A stretch of 57,539 bases of DNA from an uncultured Ruminococcus sp. GTDB lineage: Bacteria > Bacillota > Clostridia > Oscillospirales > Ruminococcaceae. The DNA lies in NCBI GenBank assembly GCA_947566125.1, contig CANOIR010000012.1, positions 1-57,539 of the forward strand. The letters run 5' to 3'. A model generated the notes under the pieces. That model saw only the letters and a program-made list of their open reading frames with translations, ran no database searches and was not told where the DNA came from. Shown one piece after another: positions 34,709 through 42,717 of the stretch. Made by a program: the position numbers and the translations under genes. How positions within the stretch are numbered: the first letter of the stretch is position 1; every line of letters starts with the position of its first letter.

Positions 34709-35590
34709 ATGAAAACAACAAAGCAAATATCAAGCCGTGATAAAACCTATTTGTTAATGATTCTTCCGGCAATAATTCTGTTTGTGGCATTTAACACAAT
34801 ACCATTGATAACCGGTGCAGTTTATAGTTTTACAAATTACAAAGGCTATGGAGATTTCAGCTTTGTAGGTCTGCGTAATTATATTGATTTATTCAGTGAT
34901 GAACGTGTCAGAAATTCTTATTTATTTACTTTTAAATATGCTATTATCGGAACTATTCTTATAAATCTTCTGAGCATACTTCTTGCAATGGGACTGAATA
35001 GCAAGATAAAAGGAAAAACAGTTCTTCGTGGAATATATTTTATCCCTAATATTCTTGGCGGACTGATTATCGGCTATATCTTTGGATTCTTTTTCACCTA
35101 TATTCTTCCGGCAGTAGGGAAGGCAGTGCATATCGGATTCCTGGAAAACAGTATTCTTGCAGATGAAAAATATGCATGGCTCGGTGTGTTGATCGTTGGT
35201 GTATGGCAGGCTGTTGCGATGAATACTATCATTTACATTTCCGGTTTACAGACTATTCCAAGTGATATTTATGAAGCCGGTATGGTTGATGGTGTAACTC
35301 CGTGGAAAAAGTTTACAAAGCTTACTTTTCCTATGCTATTGCCTTTTATTTCTATAAATCTTGTTTTGAGTACAAAGAATATGCTAATGGTATTTGACCA
35401 GATCGTTTCCTTGACCAAGGGCGGACCGGCACAAAGTACGGAATCTATTTCATATTTGATTTATCGAAATGGCATGGACGGCGGACAATTTGGATTTCAA
35501 AGTGCAAATGCTGTTTTGTTCTTTATTGTGATAGTTGCGTTTGCAATCATTCAGATTAAAATAACAGGTAAAAAGGAGGAACAGTTATGA
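34709..35590 (+). CDS. ABC sugar transporter permease (MalF/UgpA type)
   Basis: A 293-residue inner-membrane permease with six helices and the EAA loop (DIYEAGMVDGVTPWKKFTKLTFPMLLPF, about residues 188-215) that contacts the ATPase. It begins with a cytoplasmic segment (MKTTKQISSRDKTYLLMILPAIILF). Family: carbohydrate uptake transporter-1. It starts 3 bp after the solute-binding gene and overlaps the second permease by four bases (ATGA). No ATP-binding gene is adjacent, so a shared MsmK/MsmX-type ATPase elsewhere is presumed. Confidence 0.93.
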   Translation: MKTTKQISSRDKTYLLMILPAIILFVAFNTIPLITGAVYSFTNYKGYGDFSFVGLRNYIDLFSDERVRNSYLFTFKYAIIGTILINLLSILLAMGLNSKIKGKTVLRGIYFIPNILGGLIIGYIFGFFFTYILPAVGKAVHIGFLENSILADEKYAWLGVLIVGVWQAVAMNTIIYISGLQTIPSDIYEAGMVDGVTPWKKFTKLTFPMLLPFISINLVLSTKNMLMVFDQIVSLTKGGPAQSTESISYLIYRNGMDGGQFGFQSANAVLFFIVIVAFAIIQIKITGKKEEQL

Positions 35591-36435
35591 TAAAAGCAAA
35601 AAAAGTTAACAATACCAATATATTGCTCACTATAATTTTGATACTTGGTTGTGTCACTGTGCTTTTTCCGCTTTATATGGCAATAATGATAGCTTTTAAG
35701 AATCCTTCTGAAATGACAAATGATGTAGCTGGTGCATTGGGATTCCCAAGCCATTGGAGTTTTGCTAACTTTAAAGAAGCGATGCGTATTACAGATTTCT
35801 GGCGTACGCTCGGAAACAGTATATTCATCACCAGTACGACCATAGTTTTCTCTCTCATTGTTCATTCTATGGCAGGCTATGCAATTGGCAGAAGTATGGC
35901 ACGAAAGAAAAGTTTTAAGTTCGCCTATTTCTATATTGTCAGCGGAATGTTTGTTCCCTTTGCAATTCTGATGATGCCTCTTGTAAAAGAAACTGCTCAA
36001 CTTGGAATTGACAATCGTTTGGGTGTGATTTTACTTTACGTTGTATTTTATATGCCGATGAATGTGATGCTTTATAGCGGTTATCTGAAAAATGTTCCTC
36101 TTGCAATGGAGGAAGCTGCTGATATTGACGGTGCATCTGCATGGCGAACTTACTGGACAATTATCTTTCCGATGATGAAACCTATGCACGCAACTGTCGC
36201 AGTGCTTACAGCACTCGGCACATGGAACGATGTTATGACACCGCTTGTGATTATGTCCGGAACGAAAAATACAACACTGCCACTGGCTCAGTTAAATTTC
36301 CAATCGCAATTTGGCACTAATTACAATCTAGCATTTGCATCATACCTGCTTGCCTTGATTCCGATTCTTATCTTCTATGTAATATGTCAAAAGCAAATAA
36401 TTGGCGGAATTGCAAACGGTGCAGTGAAAGGATAA
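35587..36435 (+). CDS. ABC sugar transporter permease (MalG/UgpE type)
   Basis: A 282-residue partner permease with six helices and the EAA motif AMEEAADIDGASAWRTYWTIIFPMMKP (about residues 177-203). It pairs with the upstream permease to form the channel of a CUT1 importer. GGAGG lies inside the end of the upstream gene; the four-base overlap implies translational coupling. It is the last gene of the operon: within 50 bp the convergent pnuC gene ends, with no evident terminator. Leu, Thr and Asn codon choice (CTG/CTC, ACC, AAC) appears slightly unlike the neighbouring housekeeping genes. Confidence 0.93.
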   Translation: MIKAKKVNNTNILLTIILILGCVTVLFPLYMAIMIAFKNPSEMTNDVAGALGFPSHWSFANFKEAMRITDFWRTLGNSIFITSTTIVFSLIVHSMAGYAIGRSMARKKSFKFAYFYIVSGMFVPFAILMMPLVKETAQLGIDNRLGVILLYVVFYMPMNVMLYSGYLKNVPLAMEEAADIDGASAWRTYWTIIFPMMKPMHATVAVLTALGTWNDVMTPLVIMSGTKNTTLPLAQLNFQSQFGTNYNLAFASYLLALIPILIFYVICQKQIIGGIANGAVKG

Positions 36436-36482
36436 GGCTGCGTAATAGGATAATTAAGATGAAAACGTACAAATATATAGAC

Positions 36483-37199
36483 TTACAAATGGATAATGTT
36501 ATCAGATTCTTGTCGTTTTTGTATTCTTGACCAGTTGATATATCCATAAATATCATTTATTAAAAACAAGACAAAACAAATGGCAACAGATAAATATGAT
36601 ATATCAGAAATTGTTGCCAATATCCATAATATAATCAGTACAATATCATTTGCGGCATAACCTATTGCATAAAATGCACTTCTTCTAAATGTTAAATATA
36701 CTGCAATAAAGCTTGTTGTGACAGATATAGTGCTTAGTATTAAATTTGCTGTATTAAAATATGCCAAGATATAATAAAAAATAAATGTAATAATTGCTGT
36801 TAATGGCATTAAAAGAATGATTTCTTTTAATTTTAGTCTATTTACTTTTACTTCGGATTTATTTCCGTTATATGGATTTCTCAACCATGAAATTAATGCA
36901 ACAACAGCCATTGGAGCAGTCATTCCCAAGTAAGTTACCATCTCTCCATAATAGTTGAATTTAAAAGAAATTATGCCGTATAATATACTGAATATAATAA
37001 TAAGAAATTGTCCCAGCGGATTTCCCTTTGCATTAAAAATCAATGATGTTATACCGATTAGGGAAGCGACAAGTGTTAAATAATTTTCTCTGTCGAATAT
37101 AAAAAAGGATAGGACAATTAAAACCGTTGATATACACCATAATGCTATCTCTCCTTTTGTAAAATAATTAAATAATGATTTTAGTTTTTGTAAATGCAT
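36483..37199 (-). CDS. pnuC: PnuC-family vitamin/nucleoside transporter
   Basis: A 238-residue membrane protein with seven or eight helices. PnuC-family marks are NAKGNPLGQFLIIIFSILYGIISF, WLRNPY and a C-terminal CFVLFLINDIYGYINW. PnuC proteins take up nicotinamide riboside by facilitated diffusion; relatives carry thiamine or riboflavin, so the substrate is open. ATG 37199 is chosen because AGGAGA lies just upstream; the frame continues to 37280 without a ribosome site. A consensus promoter (37320-37348) leaves a leader of about 113 nt with hairpins. Confidence 0.87.
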   Translation of the reverse strand: MHLQKLKSLFNYFTKGEIALWCISTVLIVLSFFIFDRENYLTLVASLIGITSLIFNAKGNPLGQFLIIIFSILYGIISFKFNYYGEMVTYLGMTAPMAVVALISWLRNPYNGNKSEVKVNRLKLKEIILLMPLTAIITFIFYYILAYFNTANLILSTISVTTSFIAVYLTFRRSAFYAIGYAANDIVLIILWILATISDISYLSVAICFVLFLINDIYGYINWSRIQKRQESDNIIHL

Positions 37200-37313
37200 A
37201 TGATTATCTCCTAAAAATAAAATAAACATCCGCTTACACATCTTCAAAGACCTAACGATGTGTAACGAATGCTTTTGCATCTCTACCCGGTGGCAGAATA
37301 TTATTTTTTAACC
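37200..37313 (-). promoter_or_regulatory. Structured leader of pnuC, riboswitch candidate
   Basis: The minus-strand leader has a 9-bp hairpin TTACACATC/GATGTGTAA and a small ATGC-AAAA-GCAT hairpin preceded by a CCACCGGGTAGAG segment. I do not recognise a known riboswitch consensus in it; regulation by a vitamin ligand is inference from the gene's role. Confidence 0.35.
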
Positions 37314-37319
37314 TTATTA

Positions 37320-37348
37320 AGTATATCACGTCAAAGCAGAAAAGTCAA
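37320..37348 (-). promoter_or_regulatory. Sigma-A promoter of pnuC
   Basis: Leftward TTGACT (37348-37343), 17-bp spacer, TATACT (37325-37320). Confidence 0.75.
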
Positions 37349-37395
37349 TGATTTGTATAAAGTTGTTTGTACAATTTATTATCTAGATAATAATA

Positions 37396-37441
37396 CGAAA
37401 AAAATGCACTTTCAAAAGTTAAGCATTTTGGAAGTGCATTT
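37396..37441 (-). terminator. Terminator of the GH5 gene
   Basis: On the minus strand a 16-17-bp imperfect stem (AAATGCACTTCCAAAA with TTTTGAAAGTGCATTT) is followed by a T-run. Confidence 0.85.
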
Positions 37442-37453
37442 TCAGGCTTTTAA

Positions 37454-39079
37454 TTATTTTGATTTATATGTTTTAAGATCTACATCAATTCCCACAATGT
37501 ACTTTGAAAGATGCAGAATATCTTTAATATCAAAAATTCCATCGCCGTTTACGTCTTCAGGTGATGATATAAGAATATCATTAGTCTGCGGTTCATTGCA
37601 AAGCTTATATTTTGCAATAGAGAGATCCATTACATTTATTTTTTTATCCTCATTTACATCACCAGCAACAATTTTTTCTACTGGAGGATTAACATCATTG
37701 CCATAGTGGTCAGATAAAGAAATACCATTTGATCCAAGTTTTATGCTGTGGTCAAGGCTTATAAATTTACCGTCCTTGTTCTGCCAAAGTGCAGGCTTTA
37801 CAAGAGCATATTTTTCTTCATCCCATTTGCCAAAGTTGTCGTAAACCAGTCCGCCAGTATCGCCGGAGTTTTCATTGAAACACCAGAATGTATGATGTAT
37901 ATGATGTTCGATCATAAAATCACGCAGATAGATCATCCATGCTTCGTTTTTGTCACCGTCCATAAATCCACCCCATTCTCCCATGAGGAGTGGTGCTATT
38001 TTGTCTTCTAATAGGAAAAACCAATTGTCCTGCCAGCAGTCTGTTAACAATGTTTCTTGATTAAAGCCATCATAGAACCAGCTTTGTTCAAAGACAAGAG
38101 GGCCGTAATCATGAGGAGAATACACAAGCTGACTTTGATGTTTGCCTAAATCAATAGGATATTCTTTTGCTCCTCTAAAATTACCACCCCACCATGTGTG
38201 GTGATAATAACTATATGGATAACGTGAATAATCAATATTTTGAGAAGTCCAGCTAGCACCTTCTTCAAACTTTGGATAAACCTCTGTTCCTTCTACCATA
38301 ATAAGCAGTTCTGGATTTTTTGCAAGGATTCTGGCAGCACAGGTTTCGGCAGCATATTTCCAGTTGTTTGGATCTTTTGAATCATCCCACTTTGCCATAT
38401 TATTTATAGTATCGGCAGTACCATGAGGTTCGTTTTTCAAATCTATTGCAAGAATAGTATCATCATCTTTGTAATAATCGGCAAACCATTCCAGTGCAGT
38501 ACACCAATCTTCAGTACTGAATTTATCTGTATACCAAAGATTTACCTGATGCCCGGCAGAGGCTGTCTCAGCACTATGAATATCAATCATAATTTTTATA
38601 CCAAGTTCTCTGCACCATTCTACAGCTTTATTCCAAATGTCGAAGCTGTATTTTACAGTTCCGCCTTCTATGCCTTCAATAGTGAGTTCCGGGTTTGTAT
38701 ATTCATTTACCTTAGGTGGTGCAGGGTCTGGGTCGCCATTTTTCCATTGAAGAAGAATTTCAGTAGACATAGGCACACGCAGCAGATTGAATCCGTGATC
38801 CGCTATTTGTGTAAGCATTGAATGCATATTTTGCGACCATACTCCGTCAAACACCTGACTTCCAACATTAAATCCAAACCAGTTGCATCCTGTAAGCCAA
38901 ACAGGATTGCCGTTCATGTCAACGATTTCTGCATTATCATTTACATGAAGCCAGTCATCGTGATATGTGTCAGGAGCAGCATCCGCCGTGATATTGCTTA
39001 AGCCGGGTGTCATGTTCACTATCAATGATGCACAAATCACACTTGATAAAGCGATTTTTTTAAAAAATGAATGTTTCAT
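37454..39079 (-). CDS. Secreted dockerin-bearing GH5 endoglucanase/mannanase-type glycoside hydrolase
   Basis: A 541-residue extracellular enzyme. A signal peptide (about 1-35) is followed by a GH5 TIM barrel (about 40-430) with the acid/base Glu217 in DLKNEPHG and the nucleophile Glu368 in LLMGEWGG, plus the family motifs LRVPMS and MIDIHSAE. A type I dockerin occupies residues 472-530 (GDVNEDKKINVMDLSIAKY and EDVNGDGIFDIKDILHLSKY). It most likely cuts beta-1,4-glucan; other GH5 activities cannot be excluded from sequence. AGGAG precedes ATG 39079. With the dockerin pectate lyase it implies a cellulosome-forming organism. Confidence 0.92.
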   Translation of the reverse strand: MKHSFFKKIALSSVICASLIVNMTPGLSNITADAAPDTYHDDWLHVNDNAEIVDMNGNPVWLTGCNWFGFNVGSQVFDGVWSQNMHSMLTQIADHGFNLLRVPMSTEILLQWKNGDPDPAPPKVNEYTNPELTIEGIEGGTVKYSFDIWNKAVEWCRELGIKIMIDIHSAETASAGHQVNLWYTDKFSTEDWCTALEWFADYYKDDDTILAIDLKNEPHGTADTINNMAKWDDSKDPNNWKYAAETCAARILAKNPELLIMVEGTEVYPKFEEGASWTSQNIDYSRYPYSYYHHTWWGGNFRGAKEYPIDLGKHQSQLVYSPHDYGPLVFEQSWFYDGFNQETLLTDCWQDNWFFLLEDKIAPLLMGEWGGFMDGDKNEAWMIYLRDFMIEHHIHHTFWCFNENSGDTGGLVYDNFGKWDEEKYALVKPALWQNKDGKFISLDHSIKLGSNGISLSDHYGNDVNPPVEKIVAGDVNEDKKINVMDLSIAKYKLCNEPQTNDILISSPEDVNGDGIFDIKDILHLSKYIVGIDVDLKTYKSK

Positions 39080-39144
39080 ATTAGCTCCTTTATTATAAAT
39101 AAACGATAAAAAATATAAAAAGCAACGTACAATATTTATTATTT

Positions 39145-39173
39145 ATTGTACCATACAGCATATGATTTGTCAA
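39145..39173 (-). promoter_or_regulatory. Sigma-A promoter of the GH5 gene
   Basis: Leftward TTGACA (39173-39168), 17-bp spacer, TACAAT (39150-39145), 65 bp before the start codon. Confidence 0.75.
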
Positions 39174-39187
39174 CATTATAATATAAA

Positions 39188-39224
39188 AAATTAAGCTGCC
39201 GCAGACATTTAAGCTGCGACAGCT
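39188..39224 (-). terminator. Terminator of the SPFH protein gene
   Basis: Stem AGCTG.CGCAG/CTGCG.CAGCT with one mismatch followed on the minus strand by TTAATTTTTT. Confidence 0.82.
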
Positions 39225-39237
39225 CGTTTTAAAAAAT

Positions 39238-40122
39238 TTATTCTTCTGGATTATCAGTAGTAGCAGGTCTGTTGTTTGAAGTTGTGCTTGAACCATCATT
39301 TGGAACGTCTATCAATATTGATGAATCAGATGATACTACACTTGGATATTTTCCGTCCCATTTTTGTATTTGCTGATATGTAAGAATATTGCCGTTAAGT
39401 GACGCATTTATTTTTTCATTAGCCTCTGCCTCAGCTTCAGCTCTTTTCAGTTTAGCCTTAGCTTCTGCTTCAGCTGCAATAACTTGTTTTTTAGCGTCTG
39501 CTTCAGCTTCCATTAACTGTTGTTCTTTTTCAGTTTTTGCCTTTAAATAATTTTGTTCTGCAACTTGTTTCTGCTCTATAGCATCATTGAATTCATCAGT
39601 AAATCCAAAATTTACTATATTAAATTTATCGATAATGATTCCATATTCTGAAACTTTTTCTGTAAGTGCAGAGCCGATTTCATCACCAACAGCGGTACGT
39701 TTTGTGATGAGTTCTTCAGCTGTATATTGTGCAGAAATAGATTTTACTGCTTCCTGAATTGCAGGCTGCAAAACAGTATCCTGATATTGTTCACCTATAG
39801 TTCTATATATACTTGCAGCAGAATCACTTGAAATATGGAAGTTTACTGCAACAGAACTTGAAACTGTTTGTAAGTCTTTTGAAACACTGTTGGATTCTAC
39901 TTCACATTTCTGGATTTTATTATTCATAATTACGATTGATTGTACGAATGGGATCTTAAAATGTAAACCGCTGTCAAGTGCTTTATCGCTTACTTTACCC
40001 ATTGTAACTATTACGCCGGCTGTTCCGGCAGGAACGATCGTAACAGTACTTATTCCTGCAATCAGCAGCAGTACTACAACTACAATGGAAATTATAAGTC
40101 CCTTAATACTTTTCTTTTTCAT
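39238..40122 (-). CDS. Prohibitin/HflC-like SPFH-domain membrane protein
   Basis: A 294-residue protein with one N-terminal membrane helix (about 8-30), a prohibitin-type SPFH domain (about 30-190; PAGTAGVIVTMGKVSDKALDSGLHFKIPFVQSI), and a long Ala/Glu/Lys-rich coiled coil (about 190-245). The last 35 residues are a Ser/Thr/Asn tail (PNDGSSTTSNNRPATTDNPEE). Such proteins form ring-shaped membrane scaffolds, often around FtsH; ftsH is 23 kb away here, so no link is shown. AAGGAG precedes ATG, and promoter and terminator frame it as a single gene. Confidence 0.88.
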   Translation of the reverse strand: MKKKSIKGLIISIVVVVLLLIAGISTVTIVPAGTAGVIVTMGKVSDKALDSGLHFKIPFVQSIVIMNNKIQKCEVESNSVSKDLQTVSSSVAVNFHISSDSAASIYRTIGEQYQDTVLQPAIQEAVKSISAQYTAEELITKRTAVGDEIGSALTEKVSEYGIIIDKFNIVNFGFTDEFNDAIEQKQVAEQNYLKAKTEKEQQLMEAEADAKKQVIAAEAEAKAKLKRAEAEAEANEKINASLNGNILTYQQIQKWDGKYPSVVSSDSSILIDVPNDGSSTTSNNRPATTDNPEE

Positions 40123-40175
40123 TGACCAATACTCCTTGTAAAATATTTTATTTCGGAAATAAATCCGTTAGCGAT

Positions 40176-40204
40176 ATTATACCATTTTAAAAATAAAAAG
40201 TCAA
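40176..40204 (-). promoter_or_regulatory. Sigma-A promoter of the SPFH gene
   Basis: Leftward TTGACT (40204-40199), 17-bp spacer, TATAAT (40181-40176). A near-palindrome TTATTTCGGAAATAA follows in the leader (about 40149-40163). Confidence 0.78.
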
Positions 40205-40282
40205 CAAAAAATTATACTCGGAAGTTTGAATATACTCTCTATAAGCAAAAGTTATATTTTATGTATGTTTATTATTTTATAG

Positions 40283-40311
40283 TTGACTTTTTTTCAAAAA
40301 GGTGATATAAT
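40283..40311 (+). promoter_or_regulatory. Sigma-A promoter upstream of the 42-codon ORF and MFS gene
   Basis: TTGACT (40283-40288), 17-bp spacer, TATAAT (40306-40311). It is placed 31 bp before the small ORF start and would also transcribe the MFS gene. Confidence 0.75.
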
Positions 40312-40341
40312 ATAAAAAATAATTTATGAGAGGTCAGAATT

Positions 40342-40470
40342 ATGTTCTGGGAAATGGCAAATCTGCAACTGAATAAAGGTTTTATTTTTCCTCTTTACGG
40401 GGATAGTGTACCTATTTTTAGAAAAGATTTGCAAAGATTAGACGGTATTTCAATTTATTTGCCGTTTTAA
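40342..40470 (+). CDS. Putative 42-residue small protein
   Basis: A short open frame from ATG 40342 to TAA 40470, beginning MFWEMANLQLNKGFIFPLYG and ending in LPF. A GAGAGG site lies eight to nine bases upstream, and a consensus promoter sits at 40283-40311. It has no membrane helix or known motif. It may be a real small protein, a leader peptide of the MFS transporter 80 bp downstream, or a chance ORF. The rest of this 430-bp gap holds only the two promoters and the MFS ribosome site. Confidence 0.4.
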   Translation: MFWEMANLQLNKGFIFPLYGDSVPIFRKDLQRLDGISIYLPF

Positions 40471-40550
40471 GTACATGATTTTGCTTCTTTTATAAAATTG
40501 GTATATTATCTTCTTGACTTATTTTAATTTAAAGTTAAGGAGATTTTTTT

Positions 40551-41651
40551 ATGTTTAATATTAAAAAACAAATATCAGGACTATATTTATCATCGGTACT
40601 TGGTAATTTATCGCTTACCGGTGCATGGGTGGCAATTCTTGCAGCAAGGGGATATAGTCTTGTGGAAATAGGTATTGCAGAAACAATTTTTCATATTACA
40701 AGTTTGATTTGTGAAATTCCTTCGGGAGTTCTGGCAGATATGTTTGGACGAAAAAAGATGCTTATAGTTAGCAATATCATGCGTATGATTGGAAGTATTA
40801 TAATGATATTTTCATATAATTTGTTTATGATATGTATTTGTCTAGCTTTTTTCGCTATGAGCTATAACTTTTCGTCAGGTTCAGGTGACGCACTTGCTTA
40901 TGATTCTCTTAAAACAGCAAAAAGAGAAATATATTTTGAAAAATACGCTTCAAATCAGATGATTATATATCGTATTTGTAATGGATTTTCTACTTTGTGT
41001 GCAGGGCTTGCACTTTTTATTGGATACAGGGCAGCATATTTCATTGATATTTTAATGGGAGCTGTACAAATGTGTATTCTTGCTGCGTTACATGAAGTAC
41101 ACATTTTTAATGATAACAATAATAATAGTTTAGCTAAATCCATATGGAAAGAATTTGCAAACTATTTTACATCAAGCATATTGTTTCTGAAAAACAAAAG
41201 AAAAGCAATATTTTTAATGTTCTGTAATTCTTTTGTTGGAACTGTTGATATATTATTACTTTTCTTTTTGCAGGCGAAGCTTTCGACAGCAGGAATACCC
41301 GATTCCATACTTGGAATTGCTTTGTTTCTTATGGAATGTGGTGGAATTTTTGGTGCTAAGGTTATACTTAAGTTCAAGAGTTTTCGATATAGAAATGTAT
41401 TTGCAGTTGCGACACTGCTTGTATTATTTGGAGTAGCTTTAGAACATTCAGGTATATATGCCATTATGACATTAGGTGGGTTTATTGCGGCATTTAGTGA
41501 TGATGCACTTCAAGTAAGAACAAATGCAATATTACAGGATATGTTTCCATCTGAGCAGAGAGCAACACTTATTTCGATAGAGTCATTTACATTCTCAGCT
41601 TTAATGATTTTAATGTCACCTCTTGCAGGAATTATTTTTTCAAACTGGTAA
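40551..41651 (+). CDS. Major facilitator superfamily transporter
   Basis: A 366-residue protein with 11-12 membrane helices. The loop 2-3 signature GVLADMFGRKKMLIVSN (about residues 59-75) is the MFS motif A. The length is a little below the usual 400, the C-terminus ending shortly after helix 11 or 12. The type resembles multidrug or small-molecule exporters; the substrate is unknown. AAGGAG precedes ATG. A bidirectional terminator follows at 41716-41757. Confidence 0.87.
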   Translation: MFNIKKQISGLYLSSVLGNLSLTGAWVAILAARGYSLVEIGIAETIFHITSLICEIPSGVLADMFGRKKMLIVSNIMRMIGSIIMIFSYNLFMICICLAFFAMSYNFSSGSGDALAYDSLKTAKREIYFEKYASNQMIIYRICNGFSTLCAGLALFIGYRAAYFIDILMGAVQMCILAALHEVHIFNDNNNNSLAKSIWKEFANYFTSSILFLKNKRKAIFLMFCNSFVGTVDILLLFFLQAKLSTAGIPDSILGIALFLMECGGIFGAKVILKFKSFRYRNVFAVATLLVLFGVALEHSGIYAIMTLGGFIAAFSDDALQVRTNAILQDMFPSEQRATLISIESFTFSALMILMSPLAGIIFSNW

Positions 41652-41715
41652 ACAACTATTGAGATTATGATAACTTGTGTTCATAGGATAATATACATTT
41701 ACTCTGTTTTATACT

Positions 41716-41757
41716 AAAAAGGGTCACTGTAGAGCTACGGCTTTACAGTGACCTTTT
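41716..41757. terminator. Bidirectional terminator between the MFS and SGNH genes
   Basis: AAAAGGGTCACTGTA pairs with TACAGTGACCTTTT (one bulged G), between convergent genes. Confidence 0.85.
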
Positions 41758-41779
41758 GGTATAATTAAAAATAATATTT

Positions 41780-42700
41780 TTATTTTACGATTGCATGAGA
41801 ATAAAGGTAATCTTCCCAAAGTGAAAGTGAACCGCCGCCGAGGTGTACACCGTCTGATGTATAATCGGCATTAAGAAATCCATTTGAATCTATTAGGACT
41901 TCATTTACATTGAGATAATATATATAATCATTATTTGCAAGCTGTTCAAGTAAAGCGTTCTTCTCATTTATATTTGAATTAGAAATAGCATCGCCCTGAG
42001 CATCTCTTTCAGCAGAAATATTTATAATACTTTGTATGTATATTATTGCATTTGGTTGTGCCTGATGTATTGTATCAATTATTGTTTTATAATATTCTGC
42101 AAATGATTCAGATGTGCCTGTCCCAAGGTCATTTATGCCAAGCATAATGTAGATTTTACCATATTGCTTTTCGCTAATCACTGATGTAAATGATTTTTCC
42201 GGACCTTCTTCCGGTGGGACCTGTGCAGTTGATGTTAAAAGGTCATAAATATTCATTCCAACTGTTGCATAGAATGTTGTTTCTTCAGGCATTGAACCAT
42301 AAAGTGAAAGACCTACTGTTCTGGAATTGCCAATGAAAAGAGAATCATGGAAATAACCATCTTCTACAGTCTGAAAACTATTGTTTGAAACAGTTTCAGT
42401 AGCTTCAGTTTGAATAGTGCTGCCGTCTTCTGGAGCAACAACATTATCAATGTTTTCTATATTTGTTGTTGTATTTATATCTTGAGTAATTTTGTTTCCA
42501 TTGGCATCAACAGCAAATGTTGCCGGTTGGTGGATGTCGCTATCTGATTGACCTGATGACAATGCTATATTGTTTGAATTTTCGCTAACAGATGAATCAT
42601 TATTTTTCTGAATGAAAAATATAATTGCCAAAACAATAGAAGCTATTACAACTCCAAATATAAGTATATGAGATTTTATTATTGAAAATACAGAATTCAT
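41780..42700 (-). CDS. Membrane-anchored SGNH/GDSL hydrolase (acyltransferase partner)
   Basis: A 306-residue protein: one N-terminal membrane helix (about 12-30), a Ser/Asn/Thr-rich linker (about 33-110) and an extracytoplasmic SGNH domain with the Ser block FIGNSRT, the GINDLG block and the catalytic SDGVHL near the C-terminus. It lies 17 bp after an MBOAT acyltransferase gene, the AlgI-AlgJ-like arrangement in which the MBOAT passes acyl groups across the membrane and the SGNH partner transfers them to a surface polysaccharide. ATG 42700 has AGGAGG upstream. The acceptor is unknown. Confidence 0.85.
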   Translation of the reverse strand: MNSVFSIIKSHILIFGVVIASIVLAIIFFIQKNNDSSVSENSNNIALSSGQSDSDIHQPATFAVDANGNKITQDINTTTNIENIDNVVAPEDGSTIQTEATETVSNNSFQTVEDGYFHDSLFIGNSRTVGLSLYGSMPEETTFYATVGMNIYDLLTSTAQVPPEEGPEKSFTSVISEKQYGKIYIMLGINDLGTGTSESFAEYYKTIIDTIHQAQPNAIIYIQSIINISAERDAQGDAISNSNINEKNALLEQLANNDYIYYLNVNEVLIDSNGFLNADYTSDGVHLGGGSLSLWEDYLYSHAIVK

Positions 42701-42717
42701 AAAATTTCCTCCTGTTA

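Noticed and set aside
39093..39299. Small minus-strand frame overlapping the 3' end of the SPFH gene
   Set aside because: It covers the SPFH terminator and the GH5 promoter and has no ribosome site.
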